In this document: piece by piece, positions 1 to 10,048 of the stretch | Layout: each line of letters starts with the position of its first letter | Numbering within the stretch: position 1 is the stretch's first letter | Source: Symbiodinium natans | Lineage: Eukaryota; Sar; Dinophyceae; Suessiales; Symbiodiniaceae | NCBI GenBank assembly: GCA_905221605.1 | Contig: CAJNDS010001879.1 | Location: 115,291 to 179,290 of the forward strand | DNA: 64,000 nucleotides | Reading direction: 5' to 3' | Notes under the pieces: generated by a model | Told to the model about the DNA's origin: nothing | Seen by the model: the letters and a program-made list of their open reading frames with translations, nothing else | Databases searched by the model: none | Program-made: the position numbers and the translations under genes

Positions 1-1327
1 CGAGTTGGTTTGCTCGATCTGTTTCTTTAAAAACCACCAGGATGTGCATCGCGCGCTGCTCTCCGCAGGAGGGACGCGCTTGAAAAGAGCCGAGGTTGAG
101 GGTTTAGGGTTTAGGGTTTAGGGTTTAGGGTTTCGGGTTTAGGGTTTAGGGTTGAGGGTTTAGGGTTCAGGGTTTAGGGTTGAGGGGGCTTCAACCCTCG
201 GACCTAAACCCTCAAACCCCAAGAGCGAGGGTTCTCAGACCTCAATCCCCCGCACTTGCCGTGTCTGCGAGATCTTAACTAGGTTACTCCTTCGTCTAGT
301 AACAGTAGCCGCAGCCCAAAAAACCGCTAAGCCCTGAACCCTAAACCCCAAACCCTAACCCTAAACCCGAAACCCTAAACCCCAAACCCTAAACCCTAAA
401 CGCAAAACCCTAAACCCTAAACCCTAAAGCCCTAAACCCTAAACCCTACTATGCCAAGGCTCTCAACCCGAAATTCCTAAGCTCCATAAATTTTAAGAAT
501 CTCGTGGACCCAAGAGGCCGCAAACCAGAAAGAGCCAACCATTGAGCTCCCAAACCCTAAACCCGAAACCCTAAACCCTAAACCCCCAACAGCCCTCGAC
601 CCCGGACCCTACTACCCAACCTGGCGATGTATTGAACTGCTTGCTCGAGATACCCGAAACCCTTAATCCTCAACCCTCAACCCTCAACCCTAGACCTGAA
701 CCCTAAACCCCTAAACCCCTAAACCCTAAGCCCTAAGCGCCCTGAACGCGGCGCCCAGCTCTTTGGCTTCAAGATCCGGGTGCAGAACCCCGAAGGCGCG
801 CGCGCGCGAGAGGGCTGCTGGAAGAGAGTTTAGGGCTTAGGGTTTCGGGTTTGGGGTTTAGGGTTTCGGGTTTAGGGTTTAGGGTGTGGGGTTTCGGGTT
901 TAGGGTCTTAGCTTATAGGGCTGGAGGATCCTTACTGTGGCAACGTCTTCAATCTGGCTCTTCAACCCCTTCCGGGTGCTTCGACCAGGGAGGTTTCGAG
1001 GGTGTTCCAGAGGGTCTGTAAGGGGTTTCAGGATTCAGGGCTTACACTGCTGCAGGAGCTTGCGTTGTTTTGCTTACGTGTTTTTGGGCTGCTGATAAAC
1101 CTTAAGATTCAAGTTGCATCCAACTCCCCACCCCCGACCCCGCAAGATGGGAGCCTTGTCAGGCCTAGTTGCTTTGTAATTGAAATTGTTGGTGGAAGGG
1201 ATTGTTCTACACGCCCACAAAGCCTCCAGTGTGCTGCGAAGTCGCACCAGTATCAGGGGCAAACCGATCAGGACGGCGTATGGGGGCGGATGGCACACAG
1301 CCTTCGGCAAAGGCTGTCGAACCCCCC

Positions 1328-1590
1328 TAGGCTTCGTCGAAACCCTTGGCCTTCGTCGAACCTCCCTCCCGGCCCTTGTGGCCTTCGTCGAACCTCCGGC
1401 GTTCACTTAGCCTTCGTCGAACCCTCGCGTTTTTTTTTCGGGCTTTGTCTTGGCCTTTTGTATCGGCCTTCGTCGAATCCCCTCGCCCTTCGTCGAACCT
1501 CCCGGCCTTCGTCGAACCTTCGCCCGGCCCCCCGGCCTTCGTCGAACTTCGTCTCGGCCCGTTGGTATCCCGAGTCTTCGTCGAAGTTCC
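1328..1590. repeat. Tandem GCCTTCGTCGAA minisatellite
   Basis: About nine copies of the core CTTCGTCGAA, each followed by C-rich spacers of 5-45 bp. The core is nearly self-complementary (TTCG-T-CGAA). Open frames on both strands through this block are products of the repeat and are not proposed as genes. Confidence 0.8.
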
Positions 1591-1970
1591 CCGGCCATCC
1601 TGCTCTTCGGCCATCCTGATGTGTTTCCCCTTACAGTAGGGTATCGGCATTATGGTCTATGTGGGGAAGTCTTATTAGGGGGGATGAGCATTCTTGTATA
1701 CAGGAAGCCCCGCAACTCTACCTACCAGGACCCTCAAAGCAAACCCTAAACCCTAAACCCGAAAGCCAAAACCCTGTAGTCCCTAAACCCGTAACCCTAA
1801 ACCCTAAACCCTAAACCCTAAATCCGAAACCCTAAACTAAACTGGTGGGGCGCTGGGCTCGACCAGGCTTCGATCCGAGCCAGATCGCAGGATGGACGCT
1901 TTTCACTGCGGACGTCGGGAGCTCGATGGTTTAGAGTTTAGGGTTTAGGGTCAGGGTGTTTTGCGGTTTT

Positions 1971-2006
<36 letters not shown>

Positions 2007-2185
2007 AGGGCTTTCGAGGGCTTTTAAAGGTTGTTTTCTTTCAGGGGGGGGGCTTCAGGCACTTCAAGGTTTCTAGGTTCGGGGTTTTAGGGTTTCAGGG
2101 GTTTCGGGTTTCAGTCCAAAGCTAACATCTTGGAGCAGCTACACCCAAACCCCAAGCTACCAAAATAATAGTCCGGAATGGATGG

Positions 2186-2288
2186 CCAATTCTCTAAATC
2201 AGGTCCTTTTTGGGGGCGCCCTCAATACAAGACAAGGGCTCACATTCTCGCAGGACCCCGAGAAGGGATAATTGTGTAGAGAGCTGAC
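2186..2288. mobile_element. Short inverted-repeat element, family A
   Basis: About 100 bp starting GGCCAATTCTCTAAAT and ending with the inverted form GTAGAGAGCTGACC. Related copies are at 5420-5520, 23411-23511, 25396-25472, 31857-31952 and, with different outer ends, 32590-32687. The usual inner part is a GGTCCC-TTTTGGGGTACCC arm facing its complement. No coding capacity; a non-autonomous palindromic element. Confidence 0.65.
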
Positions 2289-2422
2289 CCTAAATCCTGA
2301 ACCCTAAGCCCTAAACCCTAGAACCCTCAACCCTAAACCCTAAACCCTAAACCCTAAACCCTAAACCCTAAACCCTAAACTTAAAACCCTCAGCCCTCAA
2401 CCCTAAACCCCAAACCCATGCT

Positions 2423-4940
2423 GTCATTATACCTAGAAGGAAGGGTGCTCCTGCCCTGGCTTCACCCGAGGCGAGCGAGTATGTGGTCGATGGCACTCCC
2501 CAGTCCGCAGCTGAGCCTTTCTGGGTTTGGGGTTTAGGGTTTAGGGTGTTTAGGGTTGAGGGGTTGAGGGGTTGAGGGGTTGAGGGGTTAGGGTTCAGAG
2601 CAAGAGTGAAACCCTCAAAAGCCCTTAAAAGCCCTTAAAAGACCTTAAGAGCCCTTAAGAGCCCTCAAAAGCCCTTAAATGCCCTTAAAAGCCCTTAAAA
2701 GCCCTTTGAAGCCCTTAAAAGCCCTAAACCCTAAACCCTAAACCCTAGACCTTAACCCCTAAGCCATGGGAATGCAAGCCCTCTCAGGACGATTCCCTTC
2801 ACTTCCATGGACAGCTCGAGCCTCCGCCCCAGCCTGTGGTTTGGGGCTTGGGGCTTAGGGTTTGGGGTTTAGGGTTTAGGGTCTAGGGATTAGGGCGTCG
2901 TTTCCGAGAATGGTTTTCGCATTCTGGTAGCTTAATATACGTTCCGGTGACAAGACATCCCGCCTTCCGGGCCCGGCCCCTGGGCCCCTCTGCTCTGGAC
3001 GTGCCTGCTGCCGTTTGGCCCTGCTTGCAACCCCCCCACCCTGTTGCTGGGCTGGACCCCCTGCACCCCCTTCTTCTGAACCTGCAGACCCCCTGACCCC
3101 CATATTTGGAACTGGCGATCATCCGTGACGGAAGGAAGAAGTTTTTGTTGTAAGTAAGCAATTGACTCGAGTTTAGGCCTAAACCCTAAAGGTTTGGGTG
3201 GCTTTGCCGCCTCGGACGGCGTGGGGTGGGAGAAAGGTGTTCGATGGCCCTCCGCAATCGGGCCAGAGCTGCTCTTCGTGCCGCACGAAGCTTTCGGGCT
3301 TGTTCCAAAGCCTAGCCTTCACAGCATCTGCGCCCTATAATTACAGCAAACCCTAAACCCTAAACCCTAAACCCTAAACCCCTAAACCCTAAACCCTACA
3401 TCCTAAACCCAAATCTAAGTAAGCAAGCATCAGTAGCAGCCCGCGCAAGCCCGCAGCCGCTTCGTGGAGGCCCTTTTAGCAAGTCTTCGTAGTATCCCTA
3501 CAGAAACCCCGTTTCAACCCCCCAAAACCCTACACCCTACACCCTAAACCCTAAACCCTAAACCCTAAACCTTAAACCCGAAGGCTGGGGGATCTACTCC
3601 AGCTCGACCTTGGAAGTCATGGTGAAGGCCCGGGTCTGGAAGTTGGGGGTTTCTTGGCTTTGGGCCTGTGGGTCCCTAAACCCAAAACCCAAAACCCTAA
3701 ACCCTAAACCCTAAACCCTGCAACCCTAAAACCCACATGGGGGTTTACGTTAATATAGTCCCCAAAGAGTAGGATTCCCTTAGAATGAGGACCCCAAGAG
3801 GGTACCCCCTTTGCTTAAGAACCACCCCCCAATCAGCACAAAGTGATAATCCGTATATTTCCCTTATAAGGAAGAATGTTTTTGTTTGATTCAGAGTTTT
3901 TAAGCAATTCGTAGCAACCCAAAGGGGTTGTCTGCGGGTTCTCAGCCCCAGATCAGCGACCTCCTCCCCTTCCGGATGACGGAGCGCCGCGCCTGGGTGT
4001 GGGGACACCCAGGATGCTCCCACAAGCCTGTTTGCTTGAGGTTCATGGTGGGGTTTAGGGTTGAGGGTTGAGGGTTTAGGGTTTAGGGTTTAGGGTGTAC
4101 TTATACGTGTACTTATATCCATATTAGGGCACTTAATTACGGGGCTTATAGGTGGATCTATAAGTACAGTCATAAGCCCCGACGTGCTCCGCTGTTTCGG
4201 GCGGCGGGTTCAGGGCTTCGAGGCTATCGTTGTCTTCTTGCCATGGGCTTCTATGATTGAAGGACCCTCAACAACCAACAATATCCGAAACCCTGGAATC
4301 TACGGGACATGCGGAGTCTGGGGTGCCGGGTTCCTTCAAAGGAAGTTCCCTTTAGACAAGATTATTGCAGAGGAAGCTGGAGCGGGGACTTGTAGAAGGA
4401 GCGCCTCGGGGCTCAGACGATTAGGTAGGAGTCTTGTCCTTGCGTGGACGAGCTTCCGAGATTCTAAGCCAGCCCACTGCTCCCCGCGAAGCCCTAAACC
4501 CCAAACCCGCAAACCTTAACCCTACTTCCTAAACCCTAAACCCTATACCGTTACATAGTTTTATGGGAAGATGATTGCATATTAGTGGAGTGGGTGGGTG
4601 GAGGTTGGGGGGGGACTCTTAAACCTGATCCTTTTTTCTTTGGGGGGACGAGATTCCCTAAACCCGAGGCCCGAAGACCGAAACCCAGTTTGTTTCTGCA
4701 CGGAAGGTCCGTGGTGATCAGCAATCACCCGATTGGCGATACTGGCTTCATTCGCTTCCGTGCCCCTGAGGGGTATGCCGGGCGCCCACTGCCTCGTCAC
4801 CCTAAGCTGTAAATCCAAACCCAAACTCTGAACCATAAACCCCAAACCCTAAACCCCTGCGTAGTTAGGAGGGCCTATGAGAGTGGGCTGTGCGCGGGCG
4901 GAGTTGAAGAAGGCAGAGAGCAGATCCCTTTCACAACTCA
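2423..4940 (+). other. Exon-like islands between telomere arrays
   Basis: Several short stretches read like protein and are separated by CCCTAAA arrays. 2423-2520 contains ASPEASEYVVDGTPQSAAEP. 3200-3311 contains GVGWEKGVRWPSAIGPELLF. About 3581-3650 contains GIYSSSTLEVMVKARVWKLG. 3933-4023 contains ISDLLPFRMTERRAWVWGHP. About 4704-4800 contains SNHPIGDTGFIRFRAPEGYA, and 4862-4940 is also codable. They may be exons of one + strand gene with telomeric introns, but phases were not proved and no family is recognised. Confidence 0.35.
3804..3914. mobile_element. Introner-like element, family E
   Basis: Left end TTTGCTTAAGAACC, right end TTTTTAAGCAATTCGTAG. The right end is the complement of CTACGAATTGCTTAA, the same terminus as the element that forms intron 4 of the choice-of-anchor gene at 8650-8746. 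The middle ATCCGTATATTTCCCTTATA matches the copy at 26226-26331. It lies directly after a partial family G element (about 3737-3803). Confidence 0.65.
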
Positions 4941-4962
4941 ACGAGGGTTCTCAAGACTTGAA

Positions 4963-5062
4963 CCCTAAACCCTAAACCCTAATTAAACCCTAAACCCTAA
5001 ACCCTAAACCCTAAACCCTAAACCCTAAACCCTAAACCCTAAACCCTAAACCCTTAAACCCT
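4963..5062 (-). repeat. Interstitial telomere array (CCCTAAA)n
   Basis: About 13 nearly perfect heptamers on one strand with one AATTAAACCC interruption. It sits between an exon-like island (4862-4940) and the MALKVW open frame at 5294. Confidence 0.95.
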
Positions 5063-5293
5063 TAAACCTGACCGTCGCCTCAAAGGTTACTGGCGCCTTA
5101 TGTTTGTTCGTGGCCCCCTTTCACCATAGTGGTATGGAGTTTGTCTGGTAATGTAATATGCAAATCCAATGATATTTTTTATATACTAAGAAAGAAGGAC
5201 ATGTACTAAATGCACCCTAGTAACTTACAAAAGTATTGATGTATCGCAGGCTGGGTGATGTAAATTGCAGCTCCCTTCGGTGTCATGGCTCTG

Positions 5294-5419
5294 AAGGTCT
5301 GGAACTTCGATGACACGGAGTTTGTCTACCAAACGCTCGCCAACACGCCGGTAGGCAAAGTGATCTCCCTTAGTTTGATGCTTGCAGTTGGCATGCTCTG
5401 TCACATGTTGACCGAAATG
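5294..5419 (+). CDS. Unidentified exon with hydrophobic segment
   Basis: Reading from the ATG at 5285 gives MALKVWNFDDTEFVYQTLA followed by a hydrophobic stretch, VISLSLMLAVGMLCHMLTEM, and then a GTGAGT donor at 5420. The donor is the left end of a family A palindromic element (5420-5520), so that element could be the following intron. The frame is open and protein-like, but no family is recognised and the next exon was not found before the choice-of-anchor start at 5644. The true 5' end may be the ATG at 5285 or an upstream acceptor. Confidence 0.35.
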
Positions 5420-5520
5420 GTGAGTTCTCTAAATCCTTGTCCCCCTTTCGGGTACCCCAAATATTAGGGGCCGCCTTATGATAAGGTACCCAAGTAACGG
5501 CCCCCAATTTTTCGAGAACT
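5420..5520. mobile_element. Family A element following an exon
   Basis: Begins GTGAGTTCTCTAAATCC and ends TTTTTCGAGAACTTCCC; the two ends are imperfect inverted repeats, and the inner arms include CGGGTACCCC. Its first bases form a consensus splice donor directly after the open frame at 5285-5419. Confidence 0.6.
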
Positions 5521-5643
5521 TCCCAAATGAAGCCTAGGGCATGGAGAGTGGCCGCGCGGGCCCCACACTCCGGCTCCCGTGTGCTGCGTAGGACAAACGC
5601 GCAACGCACCCTGTCGCCTCCAGCATCTCGCGCCTCCGACGCC

Positions 5644-8600
5644 ATGTTTCGATCGTTGCTCGCGGTGCTCGCTCTGTCGCCGGCCGTGGCCCACCCTCGG
5701 CGGCTGGGAAACTCGGTAGGATGTTGGGACATCTTCTATGTTTCCCTTAGTGGGTTTAAGAGGATTTTGTTCGGGATATTTTTTTCAGAGGGTTACTCTA
5801 TACCCTAAACCCTAGACCCTAGACCCTAAACCCTAAACCCTAAACCCTAAACCCTAAGCCCTAAACCCTAAACCCTAAACCCTAAAGGTTTTTAAGGGCC
5901 ATCCCAGGAAAGACGCCTTCTTTCGACTCCAGCGGCGCCAGGGAGACGCCGACCGGCTTCGGCATGGTCTCGCGCGCTGCTTGGTTTGAATAAATTGGTT
6001 AGTTTAGGGTTCAGGGTTTAGGGTTTAGGGTTTAGGGTTTAGGGTTTAGGGTTTAGGGTTTAGGGTTTAGGGTTTAGGGTTTAGGGTTTAGGGTTAGGGT
6101 TTAGGGTTTAGAAGTTTAAACATTTAGGGTTTGCGGTTTAAGGTTTAGGCTTTAGGGTTTAGGGTTTAGGGTTCAGGGTTCAGGGTTTAGGGTTTAGGGT
6201 TTAGGGTTTACATGATTCTGTGATCATATGGTTATAAACTTGTTTCTACTCGATTTTCGTATTGTGCTAGAAAAGAAGCGTCCCCGCAGCCAGCCAAATC
6301 CCTTGAGCCTTTGCTTTATTACTACATTTATTAATATGGCGATTTTTTGTAATATATTATGAGATTATCATGTTACAGTTATTGTTACCATTTTCTGTTT
6401 TACATTTTACAGAATAGAAACATTTCTTATTTGCTTAAATTCATTCACTGTTATATTGTTGTGTTTTTGTACAATGTTGTGCTTCATGTTACTACGTTTT
6501 TGTCAGTATGGTATTATGTTATTATGGTTTCATGTTATTATGCCAGAATGTTATTGTGTTACTATGCCATTCAGGCTATTTTAGCATTGCGTGTGTGCTT
6601 GTGTTACTGCATTATTGTAGGATTAGATGGGTTATATGTTTAACTTTATTGTAGTAGTATGCTCTTATGAGCATTAAATGTGTAATTAGCATATTAGTAC
6701 GTTGTTGTATTCATATATTATGATATTCAATTGCTACAGAATAAATAAACAAATATATATATATATACACACGTACATTTGTTTTAAATATTCTTGTGTT
6801 TTTATACAGCTCTTTTATCATCGTAGTCATTACTATATTATTGTAGTACTACTATACTGTTTCATTATGATACCTTGCTTCATTTTTCATTGCATCATTT
6901 TAATGCTTATGTAGTATATTCTATAGTTGTATCAACACATTTTTGCAAGTAGGCCCTTGCGATGTTTTTTGATTTTCCCTACCTGGGTTTAAGAGTACCA
7001 TGTTTAGGGAATTTTTCAGAGGGTTTCAAGGGCCACCCTAGCTATATGTCTAGGGTTGTTACAGTACAGTATGAGTATATGATACATATTGTTATTTACT
7101 TGCACATGTTTTATATTAGAAAACGAATATATTTCACACTATCATAGTATAGTAGTATACCTTTATCGGTTATGAATTTGTATCCTTATGTTATTACATT
7201 ATTGTTTTTCATAATGATATACCATTCTACAAGTAGATTTCTAGATTGCTATATTTTTACTATTATTGGTAGTATTCTTATTCATATCATTGATTGTATA
7301 GTCCTATATCAATACACCCCGAAGTTCTATTTCGTGTTATTCCTTTGTTTTTGTTTATTGAACTTGTCTATTAGTATATCATTGTTTCAGTACATCCTTC
7401 AAACTTTTGTTTCGGTAATTTGTGTTATTGCTATATTGTCTTTATACTGTCATGTGATTATGCTGGAATATTCTGAAATTTCCACATCAATATCTTGTTG
7501 TACCGAGGTCTACATCCCCTACAACACCTCCGAGCATGCTCTGGCTTTCGGCATGGGTGCTGCAGAGCAGGTTGCGTATGACCACGTGCAGAAGCGCCTT
7601 GCCGCAGATTGCCTTGTTCGGCTGTGGTGCTTCAATCGTGGAATACGTAGAAATATAAACTATACTGTATATGTGTATATGTGTATGTGTATATATATAT
7701 ATATGTGTATAGGTATGCATATTCTTTCTTTCCGTATATCCAAGTGTCTTTTTGTTATACATGTATCTTACTCTCACTTTTTGCCTGCGCAGGTATGCCT
7801 ACGCCGTGTCGGAGCAAGGCGTGCTGAACGTCATCGACTGGGACAACGTCACCAATCCCCAGGTGCTTTGGCGTTTCTATGATCAGGGTTCAGCCGGCCC
7901 CCTCCCCCCCCCAGTGGTCCCCCCCCCCCCCCCTTCCCGGTGGCGTGGTTGGGGTTTAGGGTTTCAAGTGGAGTGTTTTGGGGCTAGGGTCCAACAATCC
8001 CCCCCCCCTCCATGGTGTGGTTGGGGGGTTGGGGTTAGGGTGTAGGGTTTAGGGTAAGATTTAGGGTTAGGGTGATAAGGTTTAAGGTTTAGGGTTTAAG
8101 GTTTAGGGTTCGGGGTTTAAGTTCTAAGGTTTAGGGTGTATAGGGTTTATGGTTCAAGGTTTAGGGTTTAGGGTTGAGGGTTTAGGGTTGAGGGTTTAGT
8201 TTAAGCTTTAGGGGAGGGGGGGGGGGGGGATACCATGGTGGGGGGAGGGGGGGGGGGGAGGCTGGTGAACCGAGAGCCGGTATCATATATATATATATAT
8301 AGATAATGTATAATATGCATTTTTATATGTATATTTCTACTTTTTTTGTATATTCATACTTATATATATATATATATATATTCATATTCATATTCATGTT
8401 TATATCTATATTTATATTCATAAGTTATTGGTCGGTTGTTCATGACATGTGGGCCGAGGTGCTGTCCAGCTTGGCCTATGACTTTGCGGGTGCGAAGCTT
8501 ACCGACATCGAGATTTGCACTTCCCAGGGCGTGATGTTCATTGGGGCGGGCGCAGCAGACACGGTGAGCGATGGCACGGTTCACATCCTGTCCACCGTGC

Positions 8601-9719
8601 AGCGTTCTTCCCCTACCAAGCCCGTCAGCCAGGGAACGCTGGTGACAGGCTACGAATTGCTTAACAGAAAAATTATTCCTGCTGATTAAGGTTAATATAG
8701 GGATTATAGTTTTTTTATACTTCTTTTGGGGTTAAGCAAACAGTAGCAGGGCCATTGCCAGACATGATCTTGCCCAACAGCGACTGCACCAAGCTGGCCG
8801 TGGCCAATGAGGGCGAGGGGGAGTACGGCAGCTCACTGGTCGACCCAGAGGGCAGTGTCATGATCTTCCAGAGCGCTGACTGGAGCAATCCATCCAGTGC
8901 CAGCAAGAGCACTGTTGCCCTGTCCGGGTACACTGACAGCGAGCTGATGGGTATGGGAGTGTGCCCTCGGCTGTCCAGTGCAAACCGGTGCAATTTTGTC
9001 TTACATGTTTTGGAGGCTCGCGTGTCGTGCAGCCGAGGCACTTGCCGTTGCCTCTGGATGCCATGGTGCCCCTCGCCCGCCTTGCGTCAGCTCCGTTTTA
9101 ATATGCCCCAGCCACTTCAGGCTCTCGCGATTGATCCCGCTCCCAACCCCAAGCAAAGTTTTTAATGGTGCTCAGGTATTTCGATGACTACTCCAAGTGG
9201 AAGGACGACTTGAACTTTTCGACGGCCAGAACTACTTACTCCTCGGCCATGCGTCTTGGCTGTAGTGGCCCCACCCCCGCGTTGCCGCGTCGCAGGGTCT
9301 TGAGCTTGCAGGAACCTGGAACCTGAGTACCTCTCCTGGTCGGCCGATGACTCCACGCTGTTCGTGAACCTCCAGGAGAACAACGCCGTTGCCATCATCG
9401 ACGCACCTTGGCCTAGGTGGGGTCTTGGAATTGTGCATATTTTCCCTTATTGGGTTTCAGCACATACTACTTAGGAACATTTATCGGAGGGCTTAGAAGC
9501 GCAACAGCAGTCACAGGAGTTCACAGATGTCGTCAGGGGGTTGCTACGAGTAGCAATCAGTCATCATTCACGTTCTGGCTATCGTATCCCTTTCCTAGCC
9601 AGCATCTTAGCTACACTGCGATTCTTAATATAAGTGCTGCTCCAAGTACCACCACCACCAGCACCACCACCACCAGCACCACCACCACCAGCATCACCAC
9701 CACCAGCACCAGCACCAGC

Positions 9720-9750
<31 letters not shown>

Positions 9751-9788
9751 CCACCACCACCACCACCACCACCACCACCACCACCACC

Positions 9789-9847
<59 letters not shown>

Positions 9848-9994
9848 TACCACTACCACTGGACCACCACCACCACCGACGACGACGACGACACTGCCAC
9901 TGCCACTGCCACTGCCGCTGCCGCTGCCACTGCCACTGCCACTGCCACTGCCCCTGCCCCTGCCCCTGCCCCTGCCCCTGCCCCTGCCCCTGCC

Positions 9995-10048
<54 letters not shown>

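Larger units (their letters stand above)
97..2420. repeat. Telomere-type repeat field, left end
   Basis: TTTAGGG or CCCTAAA arrays occupy about 97-190, 334-455, 550-585, 655-745, 825-910, 1740-1840 and 2286-2420. They switch strand orientation repeatedly and carry variants (TTTCGGG, TTGAGGG, CTAAACCC with an extra C). The window does not begin in telomere repeat, so this is interstitial. A short island at about 740-800 (reading QLFGFKIRVQNPEG) could be an exon but cannot be linked to anything. A poly-T run lies at about 1974-2003. Confidence 0.9.

Noticed and set aside
1-400. True chromosome end
   Set aside because: The window starts in non-telomeric DNA, and the arrays change orientation within 300 bp, so this is interstitial.
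7172-7882. 236-codon frame in AT-rich DNA
   Set aside because: Most of it is low-complexity intron 1. It is in the wrong frame for the conserved exon 7793-7862 even though it overlaps exon 7508-7593 in the right one.
8928-8960. Continuation of exon 5 through YTDSELMG with a GT donor at 8951
   Set aside because: Joining there puts exon 6 into a frame with stop codons. Ending at TCCGG|GTACAC gives LSGYFDDYSKWKDDL, which fits the family.
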